Positions 50,148-61,000 of a stretch of 64,000 bases of DNA are shown here, piece after piece; positions within the stretch are counted from its first letter, which is position 1, and the number at the start of each line of letters is the position of its first letter. The position numbers were made by a program, and so were the translations under genes. Origin of the DNA: Elymus sibiricus (taxonomy: Eukaryota; Streptophyta; Magnoliopsida; Poales; Poaceae); NCBI GenBank assembly GCA_039707655.1, contig CM077664.1, positions 200,192,195 to 200,256,194 on the forward strand, in the 5' to 3' direction. The notes under the pieces are model-generated. The model was not told the DNA's origin, ran no database searches, and saw only the letters and a list, made by a program, of their open reading frames with translations.

Positions 50148-50340
50148 GACATCATCAACATCTATCAAGTACCTACGCATAAAACTTTCATCTCCTTGCA
50201 TTTATTTTATTTGCCTTTGCCTCTCGTTTTCATCTCCCCCACTTCTAAAAAGTTTTTTACAAAAAATACAAAAATATTTTCCGTTTGCCTTCTTCTTGTT
50301 TGCTTGTTTGCTTTCTTGTTACCTTGATTGCTTAACCATC

Positions 50341-51489
50341 ATGCCCCGAGAAAATTATCAAGATACCTCTTATTATAAAATTTTGTTCGAAATCGAGAAA
50401 AATACTAAAGATTATATGACTACGCAATTTGAGCACAACAAGTTTTTTACCAAGGAACTCAAAGAACACTCAACTTTATTGGAGGCTATTGCAAAACCAC
50501 TCGATGATGTTAGTAAAGAAGTTGCTAGTCTTCAATCTCAATTTGCTCTTACTGAAAATTTGCTAGGAAAAATTTCTGATGCCCAAGCTATGCTAGTAAA
50601 TCAAATGGCAACTAAGTCGGAATCATTAGAACGTAGTAATGATGAGGATATTAAAATGATTGGTGTTTCATCTATTGATTCTTTGTTTAGCAATATAAAA
50701 CTTGATGAAAAGGGGACTGAAGAAGAGTCAACTTTAGCTAGAAGGCGTTCCCATAATTCGGAGGGTGAAAATCTTGATGAAAAAATTGATAAAAGTGGGT
50801 TTGGAGAGGTAAAAACTTTAACTAGTGATGTGCCCACTCTCTTGGATTACAAAGATTTTAATTATGACAATTGTTCCTTCATTGAATGTATTTCTTTGTT
50901 ACAATCCATGCTAAATTCACCCAACGCTTATGAGCAAAATAAGGCTTTTACTAAACACACCGTAGAAGCAATGATGAAAGCGTTAGAAGAAAAGCTAGAA
51001 CTAGAAATTTCAATTCCTAGAAAATTATATGATGAATGGGAATCCACCATTAAAGTTAAAATTAAAAATTATGAGTGCAATGCTCTATGTGATTTGGGTG
51101 CTAGCGTTTTCACAATTCCAAAATCTCTATGTGATGTGCTAGGCTTTACCAATATAGATGAATGTTCTCTTAATTTGCATCTTGCGGATTCCACTATTAA
51201 AAAGCCTTTGGGTAGAATTAATGATGTTCATATTCTTGCAAATAGGAACTATGTGCCCGTTGATTTTATTGTACTTGACATTGAATGCAATCCTTCTTGC
51301 CCCATAATACTTGGTAGACCGTTCTTACGAACCATAGGTGCCGTTATTGACATGAAAGAAGGGAATATAAAATTTCAGTTTCCACTAAAGAAGGGTATGG
51401 AACATTTCCCTAGGAAGAAAATTAAAGCACCATATGAATCAATTATGAGGGCCACTTATGGAATCAACTTGAAATATGACAATACTTGA
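50341..51489 (+). CDS. Gag-protease polyprotein of the Sabrina-like element
   Basis: A 382-codon open frame. I start it at M-P-R-E-N (50341) because the upstream in-frame ATG at 50068 lies inside the LTR. The N-terminal ~100 residues are heptad-rich and may form a coiled coil (L-E-A-I-A, then S-L-Q-S-Q-F). A charged middle follows. An aspartic protease-like domain has D-L-G-A-S at residues 251-255 and P-I-I-L-G-R-P-F at 321-328. The protein ends N-L-K-Y-D-N-T. It would assemble particles and possibly self-process. No CCHC knuckle and no RT follow. The frame is intact even though the element is non-autonomous, which suggests Gag-PR function was selected. It is unlike the Gag of the element at 4318-25701 apart from the protease motifs. 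Confidence 0.8.
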   Translation: MPRENYQDTSYYKILFEIEKNTKDYMTTQFEHNKFFTKELKEHSTLLEAIAKPLDDVSKEVASLQSQFALTENLLGKISDAQAMLVNQMATKSESLERSNDEDIKMIGVSSIDSLFSNIKLDEKGTEEESTLARRRSHNSEGENLDEKIDKSGFGEVKTLTSDVPTLLDYKDFNYDNCSFIECISLLQSMLNSPNAYEQNKAFTKHTVEAMMKALEEKLELEISIPRKLYDEWESTIKVKIKNYECNALCDLGASVFTIPKSLCDVLGFTNIDECSLNLHLADSTIKKPLGRINDVHILANRNYVPVDFIVLDIECNPSCPIILGRPFLRTIGAVIDMKEGNIKFQFPLKKGMEHFPRKKIKAPYESIMRATYGINLKYDNT

Positions 51490-53947
51490 AACTATGCATT
51501 ATGCCTAGCTAGGGGCATAAAATAATAGCGCTTGTTGGGAGGCAACCCAATGAATAAAATAAATTTTTACTTTTTGTTTCTGTTATTATGTGTTTTCACA
51601 ATTATGCTACTGTTATGATTGAGTTTTTATGTTTTAATTAGTGTTTGTGCCAAGTAATGCCTTTGGGATGATTTGGGAGATAATATAATTGATGCTGTTT
51701 GGAAAACAGAAAGTTTTGCGTCCAGTGCTGGAATTTTAGTTCTGTACTGGAGCGTCAAAAAATATGAAATTTTTACACAGTATTGGTATATGAATTTCCC
51801 ATGTTGTCCTAAGTTTTCAGAATTTTTGGAGTTACAGAAGTATGGCTTTTAAATAGATCTCTGCAGACTGTTCTGTTTTTGACAGATTCTGTTTTTTATG
51901 CATTGCTTGCTTGTTTTGATGAAACTATGGATTGTATCGGGGGGTATAAGCCATGGAGAAGTTAGAATACAGTAGGTATAATGCAAAAATAAAATATGAA
52001 TGGGTTTTCAACAGTACTTAAAGTAGTGATTTATTTTGTTATACTAACGGATCTCACGAAGGTTTTGTTGAGTTTTGTGTGATTGAAGTTTTCAAGTTTT
52101 GGGTGAGATCACGATGGATGAAGGAATAAGGAGTGGAAAGAGCCTAAGTTTGGGGATGCCCAAGGCACCCCAAGGTAATATTCAAGGAAGACTCAAGCGT
52201 CTAAGCTTGGGGATGCCCCGGAAGGCATCCCCTCTTTCTTCTACCAACCATCGGTAATTTTACTTGGAGCTATATTTTTATTCGTCACATGATATGTGTT
52301 TTGCTTGGAGCGTCGTGTATTATATGAGTCTTTGCTTTGTTTGCTTTTTAGTTTGTCACAATCATCTTTGCTGGACACACCAATTTGAGAGAGCCACACG
52401 TTTATCATAATTTGTTAGAATACTCTATGTGCTTCACTTAAATTTTTTGAGCTAGACAGTTGCTCTAGTGCTTCACTTAAATCTTTTTGAGCACGGCGGT
52501 GGCTATATTTTGAAGAAATATTTAAACTGTCATGCTTCACTTATATTATTTTGAGAGTTGATAAGACTAAATTTTGAAGAAATATTTGCACTCTCATGCT
52601 TCACTTATATCTTTTTGAGAGTTGATAATAGTAATGGTAATTTGCACAAGATATGAATTTGGTCCCAAAGTGATGAATATTCAAGAGGGATATAATAAAA
52701 AAATTCATATAGATCATTGGATATGATAAGTGTGATTCCTTGCAATAGTTTTTCGATATGGAGATGATAATATGTGAGCCATGTTAGTGAGTAATTGTGA
52801 TTTAGTAAGAATATTAGTGTTAAGGTTTGTGATTCCCTATGCATGCACATTTAGTCAATAGTTATGCAAAGAAATTATATCCTACTTATGGTGCATTATT
52901 TGGTGTTAGTTATGTTCAATGCATGTTTATGACCATTTTCGCTTTTTGGTTGGTCGCTTCTCAATCTATTTGCAAGCATTCATTTATACTAAGCGAGAAT
53001 ACTGCTTGTGCATCCAAACTCCTTAAAACCAAGTTGTGCCAAATGAGTCCACCATACCTACCTATATGCGGTTTTTCCATGCCGTTCCATGTAAATTTGC
53101 ATGTGCCAACTCTAATTTTTCAAAATAATTTTCCGTTTTGTGTGCCCGTACCGCTCATGAAGCGGCAGGGGGTGGCCAATATTTTTCATGCTAGGTGTGT
53201 TATTCTCACGATGAGTGTTTATTCACTTGTCATTGCACGAGAGAGTGGCTGGTAATAGGGATGCCCATTCCCATAATGAATCAAAATTAATAATAACAAA
53301 TTCCTTGGAAAGTGTTGGTATGGAGGGCACCCGTGGATACGGCTAGCCATGGATTGTGAAAGAATAGTGGAAAGGAAATAAACTTTATTTTCTGTTTGGG
53401 AACCGCCTATGATGTGTCTAGCATGGAAGATATTGGGAATTCTCGGTCGTTTTCGTTGACATGAAAAGCATGCCTCTCAATTTTTTTATCTCTCTAATTT
53501 AAGCTTTGAGCTCTGGCACATTTGCAAATCTCTGCTTCCCTCTGTGAAGGGCCTATCAATATACTTTTATGCAATTTTTATTTTTATTTTGAGTCTCCAT
53601 CTTCTCTTACAAAGCACCAACTAGAGAGCACTATTGTTATACTTGTGCATTGTGTGTAGCTAATATTGAGTGTGTTTCATGAATGGATCAATGATTGAGC
53701 ATAATGGGCTAGGGATAACTTTCTTTAGCGTTGATATTTTGAAAGACATGGTTGCTTGTTAGTATGCTTGAGTATTTATATTTTCATGTCAAACTATAGA
53801 CTATTGCTTTGAATCATTCAAGTCCAAATGTCCATGCTACAAAGAAAAGAGTATATGATGAATATGATAGGTAGCATTCCACATCAAAAATTCTGTTTTT
53901 ATCATTTACCTACTCGAGGACGAGCAAGAATTAAGCTTGGGGATGCT
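51490..53947 (+). other. Non-coding 3' interior of the Sabrina-like element
   Basis: Holds GGGAGGCAACCCAATGAA just after the ORF and paired AAGTTTGGGGATGCC and AAGCTTGGGGATGCC phrases near 52144-52220. A tandem-like series of GCTTCACTTA-type phrases lies at about 52430-52610, and a polypurine tract ends at 53947. RT and integrase, expected between protease and this region in a complete element, are absent. Confidence 0.7.
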
Positions 53948-55495
53948 TGATACGTCTCCAACGTATCTATAATTTTTTATTGTTCCATGCTATTATAGTA
54001 TCAATCTTGGATGTTTTTATATACATTTACAACAATTATATATCATTTTTTGGGACTAACCTATTAACTTAGTGCCCAGTGCCAGTTGCTGTTTTTTGCC
54101 TGTTTTTGGTTTTCCAGAATATCAGTACCAAACGAAGTCCAAATGCCATGAAACTTTTTGGAGATTTTTCCTGGACATAAGAAACACTAGAAGCTTCAGG
54201 AGGAGGCCAGAAGCCAGAGGAGGTGGCCACGAGCCACCAGGCGCGCCCTGGTGCGCCCTGGTGCCTCGTGGGCCCACCTTTGCCCCTTTTGACCTAATTC
54301 CACCACTATAAATTCTCAGAAATTGGGAAACCAATAGGGGAGTCCACGAAATACTTTTTCCGCTGCCGCAAGCTTCTGTTCTCGAGAGATCCCATCTGGA
54401 GGCCTTTTCCGGTACTCCGCCGAATGGGGAATCGATCATGGAGGGGCTCTACATCAACCTTGCTGCCCTTCCGATGATGCGTGAGTAGTTTACCACAAAC
54501 CTTCGGGTCCATAGTTAGTAGCTAGATGGCTTCTTCTCTCTTTTTGATCTTCAATACAATGTTCTCCTCGATGTTCTTGGAGTTCTATCCAATGTAATCA
54601 CTTTTTGCGGTGTGTTTGTTGGGATCCGATGAATTGTGAGTTTATGATCAGATTATCCATGAATATTATTTGAGTCTTCTCTGAACTCTTTTATGCATGA
54701 TTATTATAGCTTCGTATTTCTCTCCGATCTATTGATTTGGTTTGGCCAACTAGATTGATTTATCTTGCAATGGGAGAGGTGCTTTGTAATTGGTTCGATC
54801 TTGTGGTGCTCAATCCCAGTGACAGAAAGGGACATGACACGTATGTATCGTTGCTATTAAGGGTAAAAAGATGGGGTTTATTCATGCGTGAGTTTACTTT
54901 GTCTACATCATGTCATCTTGCTTAAGGCGTTACTCCGTTCTTTGTGGACTTAATACACTAGATGCATGCTGGATAGCGGTCGATGTGTGGAGTAATAGTA
55001 GTAGATGCAGGCAGGAGTCGGTCTACTTGTCTCAGATGTGATGCCTATATATATGATCATTGCCTTGGATATCATCATGATTGCTTTTCTATCAATTGCC
55101 CAACAGTAATTTGTTTACCCACCGTATGCTATTTTCATGAGAGAAGCCTCTAGTGAAAACTATGGCCCCGGGTCTACTTCTATCATATATTAAAAATACT
55201 AAAAATACCTTGCTGCACTTTTACTTTATTTATTTTATTTTATATTTTGGTTCAATCTATCTATGTATCGTCATACAATTTAATCTTGCAATTAACCGCC
55301 AAGGGATTGACAACCCCTTGTTTGCGTTGGGTGCAAGGATTTGTTGTTTTGTGTGCAGGTACTGTTAATGAGGTGTTGCACGATTCTCCTACTGGATTGA
55401 TAACCTTGGTTTCATAACTGAGGGAAATACTTATCTCTATTGTAGTGCATCTCCCTTCCTCTTCAGGGAATTACCAACACAGCTCACAAGTAGCA
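53948..55495 (+). repeat. 3' LTR of the Sabrina-like element
   Basis: 1548 bp, TG...CA ends, followed by CCGGG. Confidence 0.9.
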
Positions 55496-56408
55496 CCGGG
55501 GCCTTGGGTTACAAATCGTAGTCTGCTTCGTCAGTGGAGATAGAGTCTTTCATGGCTCTGGTATCTTCGTCTTGTACGTCAAGTCAGACTTCATATAACG
55601 TGTCTCGGGCTGACCTATGTGGCGCAGGACAGAACTGACCCAGGAGTCCTCACCTCGACCAACCAGACCAAAAAACGATGTGCCACCACCACACCTCGCA
55701 CACTCTCTACCCCCATTGGTCTCACTATATTCTCACACCCACACATACCAACACACACACTATTTCTGCTCATGCCTCTCTCCCCGTCTCCTCGCATACA
55801 CAAACTCACCACCTCTCGTTGAGACATCCTATTCGTCTCTCTCTCTCTCCCTCTCTCTCTCATCTCTCGTGCTTTCTCTTTCTCCCATCGTACCCCCCTC
55901 GTATCCACGCCTCTCTCGAATACGTACACATACCCTTTCCAGGACCTCCAAAATACATCAACCACACATTCACGCATGTTACATCTCATTATCATGTGCT
56001 CCCAATGATCTAAAAAAGGCATCCGTTCACTTCTACTCCGCATACAAGATTTGTTTTGAATTGAAACTACACAGATTGTGACAAAACAAATATTTAAGAA
56101 AATCTACATATACAATACTACAAAGTTATATATGAAAGTTAATTGCATGGTGCATCGAATGATATTTGTTCCGTATTGTGAATGTTTACATTTTTATCCT
56201 ATAAAATTAGTCACAATAAAGAGAACGAAGGGCATCTCTCACTCTCACTCTCTCCATCACACACCCCCTCTCTCTACGCCCTTTTCACGTACGCACACAA
56301 ACTATCTCTCGGCCCTCTAAAAGTATGGCCCCATACACATTCACGCGTGACGGTCATTGTATTTCAAGCAAAAGCGCAACACGGTCTCTGGATTTAGAAT
56401 GTGCTCAT
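55496..56408. other. Right half of the unassigned host sequence, then CT/CA-rich tract
   Basis: 55501-55680 continues the sequence of 48341-48574. From 55681 to 56345 the sequence is rich in CTCTCTC and CACAC runs, like 48003-48340. Open frames here are low-complexity and I do not call a gene. Confidence 0.45.
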
Positions 56409-56595
56409 TACGGTCAACATATACATTTTCTGGTGATTATATGGTCACTAGCTCACCGTACAGCTCCGTATTTTGATGGTGACACTGACATTCATTGTAT
56501 TTGAAACGAAAGCACGATACGGTCAGCATATACATTTTCTGGTGATTATACAATCACTGGCTCACCGTACAGCTACGTATTTTGTTGATGACACG
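56409..56595. repeat. Pair of ~78-bp direct repeats, 109 bp apart
   Basis: TACGGTCA(A/G)CATATACATT at 56409 and 56518, both continuing through GGTGATTATA, CTCACCGTACAGCT and GTATTTTG to GACAC. No function seen. Confidence 0.65.
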
Positions 56596-56699
56596 ATCAA
56601 TTGACTACTCAAACAGTCCATGTGGCGCAACTAGTGTTGCATCAGAAGCGCACATTATCTCCCTAATGTAGGGCCCACCTATCAACGGGTATAAGAAAG

Positions 56700-56805
56700 A
56701 AACAAATGGTAATAAATTAGTGCTCGGTGGGGATTCGAAGTCGAGACCTCAGGTTGGTAGCCCGCGCGCAATAACCACAGCGGACAAGGTCGTCTAGTGA
56801 TGATA
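56700..56805 (-). other. tRNA-like/SINE-like remnant with a B-box-like motif
   Basis: The minus strand reads ...GGTTATTGCGCGCGGGCTACCAACCTGAGGTCTCGACTTCGAATCCCC..., resembling the A- and B-box half of a tRNA or tRNA-derived SINE (B-box-like CTTCGAATCCC). There is no clean cloverleaf. A second, plus-strand B-box-like AGGTTCGACCCC occurs near 57211-57222. I call it a remnant only. Confidence 0.3.
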
Positions 56806-56895
56806 TGCTGAGCCGGCCTTTTAATACACAGGAGCTACTGTGGTGAATACACACACATCACACATGCTGACAAACACGCACGCAACGCCCGCATG

Positions 56896-57093
56896 CATGC
56901 ATGCAATACTCACACGTACACATGCACGCACGCAACACTCGCACGAACACACGCACTCAAGCATGCATGCAACACTCACACGTACACATGCACGCACGCA
57001 ACACTCGCATGAACACACGCACTCAAACATGCATGCAACACTCACACGTACACATGCATGCACGCAACACTCGCACGAACACGCGCACGCATG
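56896..57093. repeat. 66-bp minisatellite, three copies
   Basis: Units start CATGCATGCAA(C/T)ACTCACAC at 56896, 56962 and 57028; the third is 62 bp. Because 66 is divisible by three, open frames run through on both strands and give Cys/His/Thr-rich repeats. I treat these as incidental. Further CA/GCATG-rich sequence flanks it from about 56848 to 57170. Confidence 0.85.
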
Positions 57094-57397
57094 CATGCAC
57101 ACAACACAAGACGCAACACACACGCTCACGCTCAAGTGCTCAACCTACACGTGCATGCACACATATACACAGCCAGGGTATTCCCCCGCAAGGGCTAGTT
57201 CCGCGGGGTCCCAGGTTCGACCCCTCACGCGCCTACGTAAATTTTCGTTTACCAACTGATAGGTGGGACCCACAAGCCACGTGGCCAGTTTGACCAGTGG
57301 ACAGAGTGCCACATAGACTTTTTGACCGGTCAACTAAGTGCAATTTGTAATTACGATTTTCACATCCGTATTGGGCCGACGCGTTTCGGATGTTTAG

Positions 57398-57440
57398 TCC
57401 CACCTCGCCGCGTGAGGAGCTGGTCGACCGGCTCAAATAG
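57398..57440 (+). promoter_or_regulatory. Possible snRNA-type promoter (USE plus TATA-like)
   Basis: GTCCCACCTCG at 57397-57407 differs by one base from the plant upstream sequence element (TCCCACATCG) of U-snRNA, U3, 7SL and MRP genes. An AT element CAAATAG follows at 57434, 26 bp after the element. The sequence from about 57460 matches no snRNA, U3 or 7SL start that I know, so this is either a decayed promoter copy or coincidence. Confidence 0.3.
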
Positions 57441-57459
57441 CCGGGTCGTCCAGAAGCGA

Positions 57460-58155
57460 TAAGCTGCAGTCATCATTGCACCCTTTGTTAAGGACATGAA
57501 TTGTTAATAGTATTAATCTTCTCTGTGATATAAAGGCTGCTTGTAGTGGTTAGTATCATAACTATTATTCCTAAATATGTTTATTATGATAGGGTATCTG
57601 ATATGATACTCAACCCTCTCTTTCTTCATTTAGTTATATGCCACCTCAGCATTGCTGCAGGTGGTACCGCTATGTGCTGGAGTGGGGTGCTCGGTCACAA
57701 GCATTTCACAAGCATTCAAGTCTACCACACACGCCTCCAGACAACCATACGCGGTTGTCGTGCCATCTGGTGCGAGACAAATATTTGCAAAATTTCCGGT
57801 TTGGCGCCAAAACCCGGGCCTCTACATTTCGCCAAAAAATACAAACCGAGCCTCTGCGTTAACTTCCTGCCCCACCCCGCCCAACACATTCAAATCCCTC
57901 ATTTGCTGTGAAATTTTGCTGTGTGTTGTTGTTTTCAGGGATATTTTGCCGGGACACGGTTGAATGGCCTCATATTAGTTAGTTAGTACTAGCACTAGTA
58001 CTACTAGTGTAGAGTAGTAGGAGCAGGAGTAGTACATTGGTAGTAGAGTACAAACCAGTACGAGTCCCATCGGACACTAATTTTCTTGGAGTCCGTGCTA
58101 CAGCTAGCACTTCTCCCTCCTCGTTCCTCTAAACTCAGCCGACGCGTGGCCGGAA
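57460..58155. other. No gene seen
   Basis: Contains short AGTATCAT...ATGATACT inverted phrases near 57552-57608 and a trinucleotide-like AGTACTAGCACTAGTACTACTAG stretch, split by spacing, near 57985-58035. No supported frame. Confidence 0.4.
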
Positions 58156-58480
58156 GGGTGAGGGTTTGCCGATAGTCGGTTTGCTCAACAACGGTCCCAA
58201 ATGTCAGTGAAAATGCAAGACAACACGCGTTCCCTAGCTTGAGCGGAGTGCCGGACCGGCCGTGTGGAGGTGTGACGCGAATGCGGCAGGCTTTTCATTT
58301 TGAACTCGTAAGTTGTAACATTTGGTTCTGCTCCTTGGAGCGACGATAGACACAAATAACGATTGAAAACGCTAGGGCGGGGCTTTTCCCGCACGATAAG
58401 AGGGGGAGTTTGCCAGCTTGGCCAATCGTCGGTTTGCTCACATGCAGTCCCACATGTTACTCATATGCCTTGGTAATGGG
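58156..58480. repeat. Repeat family with inverted partners at 59030-59190 and 59545-59700
   Basis: The phrases GTCGGTTTGCTCA...GTCCCA(A/C)ATGT occur at about 58177 and 58429 in direct orientation. The block GGCGGGGCTTTTCCCGCACGATAAGAGGGGGAGTTTGCC, read in pieces, matches the reverse complement of 59075-59110 (GCCAAACTCCCC, GTGGGAAAAGACCCGCCC). A third inverted version lies at 59570-59620 (GCCAAGCTCCCCCGCCCACCG). Confidence 0.55.
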
Positions 58481-58638
58481 CGTTGAGCGGCGGGCCGGAA
58501 CATATTGTTACTTCAATTATTCATGTTGCATGTACATTAAAATTGCATTGAAATGTACTCAACAACATGCAGGCTAGTATCATCTAGTGATCTGAAAGGG
58601 CCCACTTCAAAAAAGAAAGAAAGGCGATTCGGTGCCCT

Positions 58639-59006
58639 GGCTCATCTGCACCCGGTCGGAAAAAAATCACAAAAAAAATTAAAAAAAATCATAAGATTCC
58701 AGTTTTTTTTGCATGGTAGAAAATTTGATGCGTGAGGTCCGCTCCAATTTTCAAGTCGTTCGGACATCTGAGTAGCTCTCAGCAAAAAAGACAAATCGGG
58801 TCAGAACAGTGCATGAACAGTAAACCTTTTTTACAGACCCCGAATTTGTCTTTTTTCCCGAGAGCTGCTCAGATGTCCAAATGATTTGAAAATTGGAGCG
58901 GACCTCACGCATCATATAATCTACCATGCAAAAAAAGAATTGGAATTTTTTGAATTTTTCTACTATTTGTTTTGATTTTTTTCTTCAGCACGGGTGCAGA
59001 TGAGCC
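58639..59006. mobile_element. Foldback MITE, 368 bp
   Basis: The terminal inverted repeats GGCTCATCTGCACCCG (58639-58654 and 58991-59006) are perfect, and the inverted match extends through long arms. One example is GAGGTCCGCTCCAATTTTC against GAAAATTGGAGCGGACCTC. The flanks (TCGGTGCCCT and TCGGCCACT) are weakly alike, as a diverged 9-10-bp target duplication would be, which would suit a Mutator-type MITE. Confidence 0.8.
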
Positions 59007-59289
59007 TCGGCCACTACACATTCAAGCATTTCACATCATTCTCTCACTCTCTCTGTCAAACCGACTATGCCAAACTCCCCTGCCTACCGCGTGGGAAAAG
59101 ACCCGCCCTCTCTTTTTTAATCGGGTTTTGTATCGATGGATCGCGCGAAGCAGCAAAACCAAGTGTTACAAGACTACTTGTACTACGTACTACTACAGTA
59201 CACCGGGCTGCCGTGTCTTGTACTCGTCCATCAGAGTGGAGACGCTCGGTTTCACAAATGTTCTGCTTCTGTTTGCCAACATGTGGGAC

Positions 59290-59490
59290 ATCTAGCATCC
59301 GGGTCCACGTGCCATGCACCAAATAACAGTGCAGAACAGCAGGGGGGACGCACCCCGGTCGTGGCGCCGCAGTAGTACTAATGAGCAATGAGGCGTCAAA
59401 TCACAAAGCCGCACCTTTCCAACCATCATTTCACTCTTCGCTGAATCCGCTTCTCCATCATCTTCTTCAAGAAAACCACATATTGCTTCT
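59290..59490. repeat. Truncated copy of the B3 relic's 5' flank (1)
   Basis: Matches the reverse complement of 4150-4317 joined to 25707-25740. Landmarks are GTGGGACATC, GGGTCCACGTGCCATGCACC, CACCCCGGTCGTGGCGCCGCAG, GTCAAATCACAAAG, and a leader CTTCTCC...AAGAAAACCACAT. The similarity stops before the first coding exon. Confidence 0.7.
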
Positions 59491-60007
59491 GCCATTGTTC
59501 TGATTTTTCATGAGGGACGCGCATCGGCTTGGTACATCACTGACACGTGTGACCACATGTTAGCAAACCGACATGCCAAGCTCCCCCGCCCACCGCTCGG
59601 CAAAAGCACCTCCTTTTTACTAATCTGGATATCTACTTTTAGATCAATATAATCAAGATTTGTATATATCGCACCAAGAAGCAAAATCAAGTGGTACACT
59701 TTACAGTTCAAAACGAAACAGCGGCACACTTCTAGCATGGCTTTCGCGTTCGCGTCGCAAGTCCGCAGGGTCAATCCGCACACGAAATGGCGACACCAAA
59801 AATGCTGCACTCACGGGCCTTTACGGGGCTAATACGGGCATCTTCCAACTAATCAAACTAGACCCCCCTGATTTTCAGGGGGGTGGGCCCCTTCCCACCC
59901 CCTAAATCCAATCCTAATCCTCCACGTTTGCTACTCCATAAAGTCTGTAAAAATCCTCCCCGTGAGTCTAGCATTGCTCATGGTGACACACTAACAGCAC
60001 GCCTTTT

Positions 60008-60170
60008 GCCGACATGTGGGACATCCACCATCCTGGTCCATGTGCCATGCACCAAAGTTCGGAGCAGCGGGGGGAGGCACCCCGGTCATAGCGCCGCAGT
60101 ACTAGTAAATGAGCAATGAGGCATCAAATCACAAAGCCCCACCTTGCCCGCACCCCACCTTGCCCGCAGT
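60008..60170. repeat. Truncated copy of the B3 relic's 5' flank (2)
   Basis: A second match to the same flank: ACATGTGGGACATCC, GGTCCATGTGCCATGCACC, CACCCCGGTCATAGCGCCGCAG, ATCAAATCACAAAGCCCC. It shows that the site at 4317/25707 was once continuous. Confidence 0.68.
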
Positions 60171-60263
60171 AAGCTGGATGGAGCAGGGGAGTACAAAAAA
60201 TTGTGGACACAGCTTCGACCCAAAGGCAGTGACGCGTGGGTCCCGCATTTTGATATACCCGCG

Positions 60264-60830
60264 GCCTCCTTTGGTTCACAGGGTAGGAATATTATAGGAG
60301 TATGAAAATTGTAGGAAAAGAGATGACGTACAACCTCCTTTGGTTTGTAGGAATTTCATAGTATAGGATTTTCAAATGAAAAATTCCTATGGAGCTCTGT
60401 GGTTTGTAGGAATGGATTCCTAATCCTATGTAGGATAGGAACCAGTCCTTCACATTTTAAAGGAAAAAAACCATTACCCTAGACTCAATGGAAAAATTCC
60501 TATCCTATGCATCAAATGACATTTCTTTCTCTATAGGAATTGAGATGCATGTCATCTCACTTCCTATGTTTTTCCTATTCCTATGATATTCCTATCCTAT
60601 GAACCAGAGGAATCCGACATGTATCTCAAATCCTTTGAGTAGGGATAGGAAAAGAGATGTCATTTGGTTCACATCATATGAATTTTTCCATTGAGTCTTA
60701 ATGTTTATTTTCCTCTTAAATGTGGAGTATAGGAATCCATTCCTATGAACCAAATGGCTCTAAAGGAAAAATTCCTATAAAAATCTGATCATATAGAATT
60801 CCTATAATATTCCTCCACACCAAAGGAGGC
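60264..60830. mobile_element. Foldback MITE, 567 bp
   Basis: GCCTCCTTTGGTTCACAGGG at the left pairs with CACACCAAAGGAGGC at the right. AGGAATATTATAGGA and TCCTATAATATTCCT extend the palindrome. The interior is filled with TAGGAATT/AATTCCTA phrases that can fold on themselves. I could not define a target duplication. The style suggests a Harbinger- or hAT-type MITE. Confidence 0.7.
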
Positions 60831-60854
60831 TTGAAATTGCTATAGGTGATACGG

Positions 60855-61000
60855 CGGTCTTCCTTTGCCGAGTGTCGGCTAACGGAGACTCGGCTAACAA
60901 ACTTGGCAAAGTGTGGCACTTGGCAATAGAGAAGTGCCACGCGTCGAGTCCTTACTTGATGGGACATTGCCGAGTTTAGAACTCAGCAAAATATTTGCCT
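60855..61000. repeat. CACTA-type subterminal fragment (TTTGCCGAGTGT motifs)
   Basis: TTTGCCGAGTGTCGGCTAAC, GACTCGGCTAAC, TTGGCAAAGTG, ATTGCCGAGTTT and ACTCAGCAAA are clustered in both orientations. Such motifs are common in subterminal regions of some grass CACTA elements. No terminus is present. Confidence 0.5.

Larger units (their letters stand above)
48575..55495 (+). mobile_element. Sabrina-like non-autonomous Athila-type LTR retrotransposon
   Basis: The LTRs (48575-50118 and 53948-55495) start TGATA(T/C)GTCTCCAACG and end AGTAGCA. The element is flanked by perfect CCGGG duplications (48570-48574 and 55496-55500). A tRNA-Asp-type primer site, one gag-protease ORF, and an AAGCTTGGGGATGC tract before the 3' LTR complete the structure. 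The interior is 3.8 kb and lacks RT, RNase H and integrase, so it needs another element for transposition. The LTRs look more diverged than those of the other elements here. One difference is a G-run at 48853-48866 where the other LTR has a longer GC-rich insert. Confidence 0.85.

Noticed and set aside
55450..55466. CTATTGTAGTGCA as a possible CACTA terminus
   Set aside because: It lies inside the 3' LTR of the Sabrina-like element, where the 5' LTR has a variant, so the resemblance is accidental.
56700..56805. A functional tRNA gene on the minus strand
   Set aside because: B-box-like sequence is present but no acceptor stem or full cloverleaf can be formed.
56821..57293. Cys/His/Thr-rich open frames on both strands
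   Set aside because: They are translations of the 66-bp minisatellite; the period is divisible by three so frames stay open by chance.
57530..57548. CTGCTTGTAGTGG as a possible right CACTA terminus
   Set aside because: The inverted sequence CACTACAAGCAG does not match the left end CACTACAATAAAA beyond the first eight bases.
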